The notes under the pieces were generated by a model, which worked only from the letters and a program-made list of their open reading frames with translations, was not told where the DNA came from and searched no databases. The position numbers and the translations under genes are program-made. From contig NZ_QLZQ01000009.1 in assembly GCF_003289925.1 (NCBI RefSeq), positions 25,328-89,327 of the forward strand: DNA of 64,000 bases, given 5' to 3'. The DNA comes from Planococcus maitriensis (GTDB lineage: Bacteria; Bacillota; Bacilli; Bacillales_A; Planococcaceae). Positions 25,306-33,960 of this stretch are shown piece by piece; position 1 is the stretch's first letter; the number at the start of each line of letters is the position of its first letter.

Positions 25306-26145
25306 ATGAATCCTAAAAAACAGCAAATCATCAATGCCGCCCATCGCCTGTTTATCCAAAAAGGCTATAATGCCTCATCCATCCAAGACATTCTGGACGA
25401 AGCCGGAATTTCCAAAGGCACGTTCTATAATTACTTCACCTCGAAATCGGAATGCCTGATTGCCTTAATGGAATCGATCAGTGAAGATATCCGGACAGCA
25501 CGCATTGCCGCTGCTTTGGGGGAGTCGCCTTCCGATGCGGATCTATTCGCCAGGCAATTGGCGGTCCGCATCCGCATGAACCATGAGAAAAATCTATTTT
25601 CCTTGTATGAAAGCATTTTCTATTCACAAGACGAGGAGTTAAAAGCATTCGGAAAAAGCCAGTATATTGCCGAACTCAGGTGGCTCAGCAACCGAATTGT
25701 CGATATGTTCGGCGAAGAGGCCAGGCCATATGCGCTTGAGAATGCAGCGATGGCGAACGGGGCGCTTCAGCAATTGATGCATGTATGGCGCCTTGGCACC
25801 GACCGGCAATTGCCGCTCGATGAACTGACGGACTATATCGTGCTCCGCATGAAACAAGCCGTTGAAATCCAGTTAAAGGACGGCAAGCGATTTTTATCCG
25901 AGCGTCTATTGGAGGAAAGCGCGGAACTGCAGACTTTAACCGACAGTGCCAAACAACTGAAAGCACTTGCCGCTGCCGCGGAAGATCCTGACTTGCAGCA
26001 ATTAATTGCATTTCTCGCCGATGAACTCGCGGCCGAAAAGCCGCGCAAAGCCATCGTCAATAGCGTGCTGACCACTTTAGGCCAGAGCACGGATGATGCC
26101 GAACTGCAGATTTACCTGGAACAAGTGTGGCGCCAGATCAAATGA
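25306..26145 (+). CDS. TetR/AcrR-family transcriptional regulator
   Basis: 279 residues. The N-terminal TetR DNA-binding domain is clear: KKQQIINAAHRLFIQKGYNA, then the HTH SIQDILDEAGISKGTFYNYF at about 28-47. The ligand-binding C-terminal part (about 60-279) is longer than in many TetR proteins and predicted all-helical. The start is the ATG at 25306 with AAAAAGGGG 5 nt upstream; the frame is open further 5' (to 25147) but without an SD. It is divergent from the DHA2 pump and very probably represses it until a drug or metabolite binds. Confidence 0.92.
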   Translation: MNPKKQQIINAAHRLFIQKGYNASSIQDILDEAGISKGTFYNYFTSKSECLIALMESISEDIRTARIAAALGESPSDADLFARQLAVRIRMNHEKNLFSLYESIFYSQDEELKAFGKSQYIAELRWLSNRIVDMFGEEARPYALENAAMANGALQQLMHVWRLGTDRQLPLDELTDYIVLRMKQAVEIQLKDGKRFLSERLLEESAELQTLTDSAKQLKALAAAAEDPDLQQLIAFLADELAAEKPRKAIVNSVLTTLGQSTDDAELQIYLEQVWRQIK

Positions 26146-26192
26146 AAAAATCCCCTTCCCCGGAATTTTCTCCAAGGAAGGGGATTTTTTAT
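26145..26192. terminator. Bidirectional intrinsic terminator
   Basis: AAAAAATCCCCTTCC / GGAAGGGGATTTTTT between the convergent regulator and amidase genes. Confidence 0.92.
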
Positions 26193-27637
26193 GATGGTTG
26201 GCTCCGCCCCGCTGTTGCTTGTTCAAACGCATAAGCATATTCGATCAGCTTCGGTTCGTCGAATGCCTGGCCCGCAAACGTGATGCCGAACGGTTCGCCT
26301 GATTCCGTCAATCCATAGGGCACGGTAATCGAAGGAAAACCAGCGGCCGCGCCGATATTGCATCCGAAATCTTTCGGCAAAAGAAGCGCATCGACGCCTG
26401 TTTCCCTGAAAGTTTCGTTCATGCCTTGCTCGGCAGCCAAAAAACGGTTGCGCTCAAGTGCCTCGACGTATTCACGTTCCGTCAGTTTACCGCTCATCCT
26501 ATCTGCCTGTTCAAGCAAATTCTGGCCGAATTTCAGCATCGTTTCAGGATGTTCATTATTGAATGCGATGACATCGCCCATCGAACGGACCGGATGCTCA
26601 GGATTCGAACGTGCCAAGTAGGCGTTCAAGTCCGCTTTGAACTCATGGAGCAGGACCGCAAACCCGAGGTCTTCCTGGTCCGCGCCCAGGTCGATCTCCT
26701 TCACGTCCGCCCCGAATTCCTTCAGCTTGCTGACCGCTTTTTCGAATAGTTCTGCTTGTTCACCCGGGATGTCTTCAAACAATTGGCGGTCAATCCCGAA
26801 TCGTGCGCCGGATAGCCCATCTTTTTTCAAATGCCGGCCCCAATCGTAATCTGTGAACTGATCGGCAAATGCCGTAATGCTGTCTTCTTCATCTTTACCG
26901 ATCAGGACTTCGAAAACCGCCACCGCATCTTCCACAGTGCGCGCAAGCGGCCCGGCAGTATCTTGTGTGTGCGACAAGGGAATGATTCCTGTACGGCTGA
27001 CCAGGCCGATCGTCGGCTTGATGCCGACCAGGCTGTTCTGTGCTGCAGGATTGATGATCGACCCCGAAGTTTCCGTCCCGACCGCAGCCGCAGCCAAGTT
27101 CGATGCCACTCCGGCCGCCGATCCTGAACTCGATCCGCCGACATCGAATGCACCATACGGGTTTTTCACTTGGCCCCCACGCGAGCTATAGCCATTGGTC
27201 ATTTTATCGCTCATGAAATTCGCCCACTCGGTCATGTTCGTTTTCCCAAGGATGACCGCCCCTGCTGCACGCAGCTTTTCCACCACTTTCGCATCGCGCA
27301 GCGCATAATGGTCCGCCATGGCGAGTGAACCGGCGCTGGTATGCATTTTGTCTGCGGTGTCCATATTGTCTTTCACGAGAAGCGGGATGCCGTGCAGTTT
27401 TGAGCGCGGCCCTTTATGCTTCCGCTCAAAATCCAGTGCTTGGGCAGCAAGTAAGGCATCCGGGTTGATCTCGAGCACGGCTCGGGTATTTTTATCGCGC
27501 AGCGAGATATTCTCTTTATACATAAGCACGAGTTCTTCCGAAGTGAGGTTTCCTGCTTCCATCTCTTTCTGCAATTCGCCAATCGTCATTTCATCAAGCT
27601 TGTTTTTCCGGTAGTCTTCCAATTTTTGATGGTGCAT
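26189..27637 (-). CDS. Amidase-signature family hydrolase
   Basis: 482 residues with the amidase Ser-cisSer-Lys triad: Lys89 (PLLVKDN), the Gly/Ser-rich GGSSSGSA near 168-174, and TETSGSIINPA (Ser near 191-193). It is not GatA: the real gatA lies at 37715-39184 next to gatB and gatC, and this copy has extra residues and no Gat partners. It may hydrolyse a carboxylic amide or peptide amide; the substrate is unknown. The start is the ATG at 27637 with GGGAGGAAC upstream. Single gene, followed by a bidirectional terminator. Confidence 0.92.
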   Translation of the reverse strand: MHHQKLEDYRKNKLDEMTIGELQKEMEAGNLTSEELVLMYKENISLRDKNTRAVLEINPDALLAAQALDFERKHKGPRSKLHGIPLLVKDNMDTADKMHTSAGSLAMADHYALRDAKVVEKLRAAGAVILGKTNMTEWANFMSDKMTNGYSSRGGQVKNPYGAFDVGGSSSGSAAGVASNLAAAAVGTETSGSIINPAAQNSLVGIKPTIGLVSRTGIIPLSHTQDTAGPLARTVEDAVAVFEVLIGKDEEDSITAFADQFTDYDWGRHLKKDGLSGARFGIDRQLFEDIPGEQAELFEKAVSKLKEFGADVKEIDLGADQEDLGFAVLLHEFKADLNAYLARSNPEHPVRSMGDVIAFNNEHPETMLKFGQNLLEQADRMSGKLTEREYVEALERNRFLAAEQGMNETFRETGVDALLLPKDFGCNIGAAAGFPSITVPYGLTESGEPFGITFAGQAFDEPKLIEYAYAFEQATAGRSQPS

Positions 27638-27689
27638 GGCTGTTCCTCCCAGATGGTACAAAATAAACCCTTTTTAGGGCCGCTGGTAT

Positions 27690-27726
27690 CTAAAAAAGCC
27701 TGAGCTTATGAGCTTAGGCTTTTATC
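27690..27726 (-). terminator. Intrinsic terminator after the FbpA-like gene
   Basis: Minus-strand AAGCCTAAGCT / AGCTCAGGCTT hairpin then TTTTTAG, overlapping the stop codon of the small gene. Confidence 0.75.
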
Positions 27727-27864
27727 GGTATATTCCTTTAACAGTTCATATAAGGACAGTTCATAGAGCTGTCTGCCGTTGATCTTGAAGACATTGTTCG
27801 AAACAAGCTCATCAATGACCATCGACCGTTTGTCTTCGAATTTCGACTCGGGTATGTGTTCCAT
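27706..27864 (-). CDS. FbpA-like small protein (Fur-regulated basic protein family)
   Basis: 52 residues. The core KRSMVIDELVSNNVFKINGRQLYELSLYELLKEY (written here as one idea: a helix ending in DELV, then GRQLYELSLYELL) matches the short family called Fur-regulated basic protein A, which in B. subtilis helps the iron-sparing response. GGAGAG lies about 11 nt before the ATG. This copy is not notably basic. An imperfect ATAGT-N3-ACTAT palindrome at 27887-27899 upstream is AT-rich but is not a convincing Fur box. The gene has its own terminator. Confidence 0.75.
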   Translation of the reverse strand: MEHIPESKFEDKRSMVIDELVSNNVFKINGRQLYELSLYELLKEYTDKSLSS

Positions 27865-27990
27865 CGTGCTTCTTCTCTCCTTGCAGATAGTATCACTATT
27901 TCTATACCCGAAATGATCTGCCCCTAAAACCTGCCAACAGAAAAACTGCCGATAATTTTTCGTACCGCCCCCGTTTCGGCAAATTTCAAC

Positions 27991-28417
27991 TCACGCTTTG
28001 CCAGGATAGCGCTCCTGCAAATACGCAGCTGCATTTCGGATCAATTCTTTCAGCACTTCCGGATCGATATCGCTAAGCTTATTGATGTAGATGCAGGATT
28101 TACCCGACGTGCATTTCCCCAGGCGATCGAGCGCATCCGGATCTTTTTCTGCACACCCTGTCAAATACAGGCTGATTTTCGCTTTGCGCGGGGAAAATCC
28201 GGCAAGCGGCGCATCGCCTTCATGGCCAGTCGCGTAGCGGTAATGGTAGGAGCCGAAACCGATAATGCTGTCCCCCCCACATTTTCGCCGGATGGCCGGT
28301 CGCTTGTTCAAAAATCTCCAGCAGCCGGTAAGCATCTTCTTTTTTTGACGGCTTTTCGACCGATTCGATGAATTCGATGACACTGCCTTCATGTTGTTTC
28401 GTTTTTTGTTCGTACAT
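27991..28417 (-). pseudogene. DUF1801 (YdhG-like) gene interrupted by a +1 frameshift in a G7 run
   Basis: Two overlapping frames together encode one DUF1801 protein. The 5' part (from ATG 28417, SD AGGAGGGC) encodes MYEQKTKQHEGSVIEF to GHPAKMWG; the 3' part, in another frame, continues DSIIGFGSYHYRYATG and ends ERYPGKA at 27991. The join falls at a run of seven Gs on the coding strand (28272-28278). Six Gs would give the normal ...KMWGDSIIGFGSY. The rest of both parts looks intact, with no other stops. It may be a recent mutation, a phase-variable tract or a sequencing error. The family is related to iron-chaperone-like proteins, but its role is unclear. Confidence 0.85.
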
Positions 28418-28610
28418 CGCTAGCCCTCCTCCCGAAAACTCCTGGTTCCTACTTCCACATATCGCGCCCATTGTCCTGCATGGACACGCAATGCCGGATA
28501 CGGAACGTGACGGTCATTTCCATTCCGATAATGTTAAGTCAAAATGTCACATATCTTCCCGTGTCCCGTGCCTCCCTTTCTTGATGCTTGGCCCGCTCTC
28601 TTGCCATTGA

Positions 28611-29087
28611 CTATGCTTTGTATTGGCTAGTGAAGTGTTCCGCCAACTCCTCGATTTGCTGTTCCCTTTTTTTATGGGACCAATTGATGATGGCGGTGGA
28701 ATTGACCACTGCCCCTTTCGCTTCAAGCAATGTCTTCATTTTCGCCATGGCCCTATTGCCGCCCATCCATTTATAACGGAATTGCTGTGTCAAGAAACAG
28801 GAGACATTCTCTGAACCGAGATCCGGAATCTGCTCAACATACTTAGTAAATCCCGGACATAGTGTAAAAGCCTGCACCCACGCCCCAAAAATCAAGGCAT
28901 CGAACCTTGCTGTTTCCGGCAGTGAATCCAATTGTACAGCTGCAGGTTTTTTTGTCTCGCCTTCCTCAAGGTTTTGCATCCTCCTTAACTGCACTTCGTG
29001 GCCATCAGCCTGCAATTTTTCACGAATCCGTTCGCCAACTAATAAAGTATGCCCGGTCTGGGAATGCACGATAATGCCGATCTTCAT
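28611..29087 (-). CDS. Flavodoxin-family protein
   Basis: 158-residue flavodoxin-fold protein. The FMN phosphate loop is seen at the start (IIVHSQTGHTLLV, residues 4-16), with a second FMN-contact region at IFGAWVQAF. The start is the ATG at 29087 because GGAGGGC lies 8 nt upstream. An in-frame extension of 50 codons to 29237 begins inside the U-tract of the neighbouring terminator and is rejected. The redox partner and role are unknown. The stretch 29088-29225 upstream holds no recognised gene. Confidence 0.85.
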   Translation of the reverse strand: MKIGIIVHSQTGHTLLVGERIREKLQADGHEVQLRRMQNLEEGETKKPAAVQLDSLPETARFDALIFGAWVQAFTLCPGFTKYVEQIPDLGSENVSCFLTQQFRYKWMGGNRAMAKMKTLLEAKGAVVNSTAIINWSHKKREQQIEELAEHFTSQYKA

Positions 29088-29224
29088 GCCCTTGCCCTCC
29101 TTCAGGTGAAGCGCTGGCAATTCCATGTGCGGCGCTTCATCAATCGTTGCTTGACTACTTCCCTGCGCTGCAAGATTTTCCTTTCTCCTAAAGTCCATGA
29201 TTTCACTTTCAACCTCCACTTGCA

Positions 29225-29262
29225 TAAAAAAAACCAATGCTGTTCAAAGAACGAGCATTGGG
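29225..29262 (-). terminator. Intrinsic terminator after rlmCD
   Basis: Minus-strand CCAATGCT / AGCATTGG with a 12-nt loop, then TTTTTTTT. Confidence 0.9.
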
Positions 29263-29315
29263 GTAAGAACATCAACTTATAGTTCATTTCATAAATGGTT
29301 CATGCTGGAAATGGA

Positions 29316-30677
29316 TCAGCTTCTCGTTAGCCAAGCGACACATTCAACGTGCGTCGTCTGCGGGAACATATCGACCGGCTGCACTTCCTGCGTCCGGTAG
29401 CCGCCGTCTTCCAAAATGCGCAGGTCACGCGCCAATGTCGCGGGGTTGCAGGAAACATAGACGATGCGCTCGGGTCTTTGTTCGAGCATCGTCTGGAGAA
29501 GCGCTTCGTCACAGCCCTTGCGCGGCGGGTCGACGACAAGCACATCGGCTTCTTTGCCCTCTTTATACCAGCGCGGAATGACTTCTTCAGCAGGGCCAGC
29601 TTCGAATAAGGTATTGGTGAAGCCGTTCAAATCGGCATTGCGCTTGGCGTCTTCGATCGCCTGCGGGACGATCTCGACGCCCATGACGAATTTTGCGCGC
29701 TGTGCAAGGAATAGCGAAATCGTGCCGATGCCGCAATACGCATCGATCACCGTTTCGCTTCCAGTCAGCCCCGCGTAATCAAGCGCCTGCCCGTACAGGA
29801 CTTCCGTCTGTTCTGGGTTGACCTGATAGAACGAACGCGCAGAGATCTCGAAGCGCACATCGCCGATCCGGTCTTCAATGATGTCTTTGCCCCATAGGTT
29901 GATGGTTTCGTTCCCGAAAATGACATTGGTTTTTTCAGGATTGACATTCTGCATGATCGACGTCACGTCCGGCAATGCTGCGCGGATCGCTTCGACGGCA
30001 CGCTCGGCTTGGGGGAATTTCTGTTTCTTCGTCACCAAGACGACCATCAATTCGCCCGTCACGCGCCCTTTGCGGAGAACGACATGGCGCAGCATGCCGC
30101 GATGTGTCTTCTCTTCGTACGGCTCGATGCCCATGTCCTGCAAATTGCGCTTGAGCGACGCCATCAACATATCCGCTTCCGGCGTTTGGATCAGGCAGAT
30201 ATCGGTATCGGCAATGCGGTGCGAGCGCGGCTGGTAAAAGCCTGCTACGACGCGGCCGTCATCAAGGCCGAAAGGAATCTGCGATTTATTGCGGTAACGC
30301 CACGGATTGTCCATGCCCTTGACCGGACGGACCGGCACGTCCGGCAATTTCCCGAGACGCGCCATCGCATCGCGCACCACTTTCTCTTTGTATTTCAATT
30401 GGCCCTCATAGGACAAGTGCTGCAATTGGCAGCCGCCGCAAATTTCAAACACCGGGCACGGCGCGTCGATGCGGTCTGCGGATTTCTCCTCGATCGAGAT
30501 GAGTTTGGCGAAGCCGTAGGACTTCAAGGTTTTCAATACATGCACAGTCACTGTCTCACCCGGCAATGCATCCTTGATGAACAGCGGATAGCCGTCCACT
30601 TTGGCGACGCCGGCCCCATCATGCGTCAAGTCTTCGACGTAGACGGATAAGCGGTCATTTTTCGTTACTGGTTTCAT
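29316..30677 (-). CDS. rlmCD: 23S rRNA (uracil-C5)-methyltransferase, RlmCD/RlmD type
   Basis: 453-residue SAM enzyme making 5-methyluridine in 23S rRNA; the single Bacillus enzyme RlmCD modifies both U747 and U1939. Domains: N-terminal TRAM (about 5-62), an iron-sulphur site with Cys74, Cys80, Cys83 and Cys161, and the Rossmann domain with [14 protein letters not shown]. The catalytic Cys is about 410, in [12 protein letters not shown], after the DPPRKGCD motif. The start is the ATG at 30677 with GGAG 8 nt upstream; a GTG three codons earlier overlaps that site. In B. subtilis the gene lies beside dgkB; here the cyd genes and a Nudix gene separate them. Confidence 0.95.
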   Translation of the reverse strand: MKPVTKNDRLSVYVEDLTHDGAGVAKVDGYPLFIKDALPGETVTVHVLKTLKSYGFAKLISIEEKSADRIDAPCPVFEICGGCQLQHLSYEGQLKYKEKVVRDAMARLGKLPDVPVRPVKGMDNPWRYRNKSQIPFGLDDGRVVAGFYQPRSHRIADTDICLIQTPEADMLMASLKRNLQDMGIEPYEEKTHRGMLRHVVLRKGRVTGELMVVLVTKKQKFPQAERAVEAIRAALPDVTSIMQNVNPEKTNVIFGNETINLWGKDIIEDRIGDVRFEISARSFYQVNPEQTEVLYGQALDYAGLTGSETVIDAYCGIGTISLFLAQRAKFVMGVEIVPQAIEDAKRNADLNGFTNTLFEAGPAEEVIPRWYKEGKEADVLVVDPPRKGCDEALLQTMLEQRPERIVYVSCNPATLARDLRILEDGGYRTQEVQPVDMFPQTTHVECVAWLTRS

Positions 30678-30732
30678 TACGTTCACTCCATTTCACATTG
30701 ACTTATTGTAACATATCCGCTTTTTAAGCAGT

Positions 30733-30769
30733 AAAAAACTGCGGCGGGAAATTCCCGCCACAGTTTTAT
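30733..30769 (-). terminator. Intrinsic terminator after the cyd operon
   Basis: Minus-strand AACTGTGGCGGGAA / TTCCCGCCGCAGTT with TTTTTTAC following; it overlaps the cydS stop. Confidence 0.9.
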
Positions 30770-30876
30770 TTCTTGTCTTTCGTTACCGGGCCATCTTTCA
30801 GTGATATCCAGAAACCGACGGCAATCGCCAGGATGATCACCAGAAACGGCGCATAGAAAATGAAGAAATCATTCAT
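30766..30876 (-). CDS. cydS: Cytochrome bd oxidase small subunit CydS
   Basis: 36-residue single-helix membrane protein, too short for normal gene finding. It has FFIFYAPFLVIILAIAVGFW as the membrane helix, then a short charged tail (KDGPVTKDKK). Position (15 bp after cydB), the strong GGAGG SD, and the YAP...FW...LKD pattern match CydS, the third subunit seen in the Geobacillus bd oxidase structure, where it packs against CydA. It is the last gene of cydA-cydB-cydS before the terminator. Confidence 0.88.
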   Translation of the reverse strand: MNDFFIFYAPFLVIILAIAVGFWISLKDGPVTKDKK

Positions 30877-30891
30877 CTTTCACAGCCTCCT

Positions 30892-31920
30892 TCAGGCATG
30901 GTAATCCGATTTTCCTTTGACGTAATCTTTGTCGAACAGGAACAAGCGGAATAATAGATAAAGCGATGGCAGCAATAGCCCGAGCCCTGCGATAAAGGCG
31001 ATGATCAAGGCGATCGCCATCGATTCATTCGTGAAGCTGTCATAAATCGTCAGGTGTGGATACAGCAAATACGGGTAATGTGACGCCCCGTAGGCAAAGA
31101 ATGCGGTAAAGAACTGGCCGACGAGCAAGATGAACGCCAAGCCGTAATTGCGTTTCTTCCAGATCAAGTAGACGGTTCCGAGGAACAGCAGGAACGACAG
31201 CGCGAACATCCACCACAGATTGAGCAAGTTCGCGTAATGTTCCGGATTGTGCCCGCGAAGTTCAAAAATGATGCCCGTTGCGGTGATGATCGTCGGGCCT
31301 GCCCAAATCAGCGCGTATTTTCGGACGAGTTGCGTCGCTTTCTCGTCGCCCGCTTTCCAGGCATACCACGTCAGAAACACGGCAGAAATATAAAGCACTG
31401 CGGCAATGCTCAAGACGACGATACTCCACATCAGGGGGCTAGTAAAAAGCGCCCAGTAATCAAGGGAGGGTTGGCCGCCCTCCAGGCGCATGAAGCCGCC
31501 TTCTGAAATGGCCAGCACTGGCGACAGCGCCGCCGGAAGCAACAGGCCGGATAAGCCGTACATATAGATATAGCCGCGGTGGTTGATCTTTGCGCCATAA
31601 GTGGCGAACGCATAATACGAACCACGCACTGCCAACAAGATAAGCGCAATGCTTGCAGGCACGAGAAGCGTCGTGCCGTAGTAGAACGCCGTCTGCGGGA
31701 AGAACCCGATGATGCCGACGAAGAAGAATACGAAAAAGACGTTCGTCACTTCCCATACCGGCGACAGATAGCGCTGGATGATGCCTGTCAATATATGCTG
31801 CTTGTCGGAAAAAGCACTGTAGGCGTTAAAGAATCCGGCGCCGAAATCAATCGACGCCACGATGACGTAGAGGAACAAAAACAGCCAAAGAACGGAAATT
31901 CCGATAATTTCGAGTGTCAT
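30892..31920 (-). CDS. cydB: Cytochrome bd quinol oxidase subunit II
   Basis: 342-residue integral membrane subunit with about nine helices; it pairs with CydA but carries no haem itself in Bacillus-type enzymes. The family start LWLFLFLYVIVASIDFGAGFF is plain, and the later RYALIWAGP-type and YPYLLYPHLTIYDSF segments are typical of Firmicute CydB. The ATG shares one base with the cydA stop (TAATG), so translation is coupled. cydS follows after 15 bp. Confidence 0.95.
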   Translation of the reverse strand: MTLEIIGISVLWLFLFLYVIVASIDFGAGFFNAYSAFSDKQHILTGIIQRYLSPVWEVTNVFFVFFFVGIIGFFPQTAFYYGTTLLVPASIALILLAVRGSYYAFATYGAKINHRGYIYMYGLSGLLLPAALSPVLAISEGGFMRLEGGQPSLDYWALFTSPLMWSIVVLSIAAVLYISAVFLTWYAWKAGDEKATQLVRKYALIWAGPTIITATGIIFELRGHNPEHYANLLNLWWMFALSFLLFLGTVYLIWKKRNYGLAFILLVGQFFTAFFAYGASHYPYLLYPHLTIYDSFTNESMAIALIIAFIAGLGLLLPSLYLLFRLFLFDKDYVKGKSDYHA

Positions 31921-33263
31921 TATTCTTCACCGCCTTTTTCGGATTCACGCTGTGCCAATTCCTTCTCGACCGGATTGCGTTTGTACATGCGCGACAAGAC
32001 GACAACCGTGCCGATTCCGAGGATGACATAGAGGCCGGCGAACAACACGATCATCAAATCGACTTGCCCGCTTGTCGTCGCCCCTTCACTCGTTTTCATG
32101 TAGCCGCGCAGGATCCACGGCTGCCTGCCGACTTCCGTGAACCACCAGCCGGCCTGTATCGCAAGCATGGCGAGCGGTCCCGTGAGGACGGTCAGCCAGC
32201 GGAACCAGGCCTTCTTGATGAGCGGCCAGCCGCGCCATGCCCCGACGACATAGACAAATGAGAAGAACGCGAGCCACATGCCAAGCATGACCATCGTATC
32301 GAACAGGTAATGAATCCACAAAGGCGGGATTTCATCGTCCGGGAATTCATTCAACCCGGTCACTTCGGCACCCGGCACCCCATGCGCCAGGATACTCAAA
32401 GCATATGGGATGCGGATCGCGTATTTCGGCTCTTCCCCGTCCAATACACCGAACAGCACCAATTCCGCTTCTGACTCCGTTTCAAAATGCCATTCGGCAG
32501 CCGCCAGTTTTTCGGGCTGGTATTCGGCTAAATATTTACCCGAAAAGTCTCCGATGACAGCCGTCGCGATGGAAAAGACCAGCCCGAGCTTCATCGTCAG
32601 GAATAATGCTTTCTTATGGTAGATATGGTTCGATCCGCGCATCAGGCGATAAGCCGCAATTGACGCCAATACAAAGGCGCTCGTCATGAATGCCGTCGCC
32701 AGGACGTGTGCGACTTTCGTCGGCACGGCCGGGCTGAACATCGCGAGCAGCGGGCTGACGTTGACCAGCTCGCCGTTCAAGACATCGAAGCCTTGCGGGG
32801 CATTCATGAACGAATTGACGATGGTGATGAATACAGAGGAAGCAGCCGCTCCCAGTGCGACCGGAACCAGCAGCAGGAAATGCTTGCGCTGGTCTTCAAA
32901 ACGGTCCCATGTATATAAATAGATTCCCAGGAAAATCGCTTCAAAGAAAAAGGCGAAGACTTCCATGAACAGTGGAAGCGCGATGACATTCCCTGCCATC
33001 TGCATAAAATTCGGCCACAGCAGCGATAATTGCAGCCCGATTGCGGTACCTGTTACAACCCCGACCGCAACCGTGATGACGAAGCCCCTCGCCCAGCGGC
33101 GTGCCAGGAGGATGTAATGCTCGTCATTTTTCCTGATCCCGACCCATTGGGCGATCATGATCATGAGCGGGACCCCGACACCGATCGTTGCATAGATGAT
33201 GTGGAAAGATAGGGTCATTAAGGTCAATATACGGCTTTGTAAGGCCACATCTTCAAATCCCAA
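31920..33263 (-). CDS. cydA: Cytochrome bd quinol oxidase subunit I
   Basis: The haem-carrying subunit that oxidises menaquinol and reduces O2 to water at the membrane. Numbering from the TTG at 33263, likely haem ligands are His21 (SFHIIYATIG), His186 (TKVAHVLATAF) and a Met near 324 (FDTMVMLGM). Quinone-site residues lie in GDFSGKYLAEYQPEK, the Q-loop is short, and GWWFTEVGRQPW is intact. The TTG start is preferred because AAAGGGGAC sits 8 nt upstream; an ATG at 33290 gives 9 more residues with almost no SD. No clear Rex site or promoter was found upstream. Confidence 0.93.
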   Translation of the reverse strand: MGFEDVALQSRILTLMTLSFHIIYATIGVGVPLMIMIAQWVGIRKNDEHYILLARRWARGFVITVAVGVVTGTAIGLQLSLLWPNFMQMAGNVIALPLFMEVFAFFFEAIFLGIYLYTWDRFEDQRKHFLLLVPVALGAAASSVFITIVNSFMNAPQGFDVLNGELVNVSPLLAMFSPAVPTKVAHVLATAFMTSAFVLASIAAYRLMRGSNHIYHKKALFLTMKLGLVFSIATAVIGDFSGKYLAEYQPEKLAAAEWHFETESEAELVLFGVLDGEEPKYAIRIPYALSILAHGVPGAEVTGLNEFPDDEIPPLWIHYLFDTMVMLGMWLAFFSFVYVVGAWRGWPLIKKAWFRWLTVLTGPLAMLAIQAGWWFTEVGRQPWILRGYMKTSEGATTSGQVDLMIVLFAGLYVILGIGTVVVLSRMYKRNPVEKELAQRESEKGGEE

Positions 33264-33427
33264 AATTCTCGTCCCCTTTACATGGGCCATAGCCCGTTAT
33301 ATGTTTTATTGTACCTCAAAGCCCCTGCCATAAACTTCTCCAAGGCATCCGATTCCGCCCGATGTTTGAATAAGCTGTGACAAAATAAATACATCCCCAT
33401 TGAAATTTTGCTGAATTTTTAGTATTC

Positions 33428-33433
33428 TATAAT
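33428..33433 (+). promoter_or_regulatory. Candidate -10 box for the Nudix gene
   Basis: Perfect TATAAT 24 bp before the start codon. No -35 at normal spacing (TTGCTG is at 14 bp, TTGAAA at 22 bp), so only the -10 is claimed. Confidence 0.35.
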
Positions 33434-33457
33434 GAACAAAAGAAAAGGATGATTCAT

Positions 33458-33892
33458 ATGGAAACAAGAAGAAAGGTATTTGCCTACATTACTAGAGGCG
33501 AAGAAAACAACCGTGAACTGCTTGTATTCGAGTATAAAGGCGAACCGGAAGTCGGGTTGCAGGTGCCAGGCGGGACGATTGGCGAAGGCGAATTATTGAT
33601 CGATGCCCTTTACCGCGAAGTGAAAGAAGAAACCGGCTTGCCGCGCGATGTGCTGGAATTCGTCGGGAAAATCCATAAATACAATTACTACCCGGCGCAT
33701 AAAGATAAGGCATACGAGCGCAACATCTTCCATTTTGAATACACCGGCGAAAAAGTCGATGAATTCGAGCATACGATCAAAAGCGAAGGGCGCGATAACG
33801 GGCTTGTCGTGCAGTACCGCTGGGAACCAATCGAAGATTTGCCGAAGCTCGCGGCTGACCAGGACGAAGCCATCGAACTGCTGGAGTATTGA
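33458..33892 (+). CDS. Nudix hydrolase
   Basis: 144-residue hydrolase of a nucleoside-diphosphate-linked compound. The Nudix box is complete: G-TIGEG-E-LLIDALY-REVKEETGL, preceded by LQVPGG (about 37-60). Chain length and the single domain are ordinary; the substrate is unknown. The start is the ATG at 33458 with AAAAGGATG upstream; an ATG 9 nt earlier directly abuts the SD. It is the only plus-strand gene between 26.2 kb and the end of the window and ends at a terminator shared with dgkB. Confidence 0.9.
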   Translation: METRRKVFAYITRGEENNRELLVFEYKGEPEVGLQVPGGTIGEGELLIDALYREVKEETGLPRDVLEFVGKIHKYNYYPAHKDKAYERNIFHFEYTGEKVDEFEHTIKSEGRDNGLVVQYRWEPIEDLPKLAADQDEAIELLEY

Positions 33893-33904
33893 ACTTGAGG
33901 CACA

Positions 33905-33960
33905 AACAAAAAAGCGATCCACGCACCCTGGAATCGGGGGGCGGGGATCGCTTTTTTTAC
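33905..33960. terminator. Bidirectional intrinsic terminator
   Basis: AAAAAAGCGATCC / GGATCGCTTTTTTT with a GC-rich loop between the convergent Nudix and dgkB genes. Confidence 0.88.

Noticed and set aside
27887..27899. Fur box upstream of the FbpA-like gene
   Set aside because: ATAGT-N3-ACTAT does not match the GATAATGATAATCATTATC consensus well enough.
29088..29237. N-terminal extension of the flavodoxin
   Set aside because: The first codon lies in the U-tract of the rlmCD terminator, and a good SD precedes the internal ATG at 29087.
33264..33457. Rex operator between cydA and the Nudix gene
   Set aside because: GCTGTGACAAAAT has only one half of TTGTGA-N6-TCACAA.
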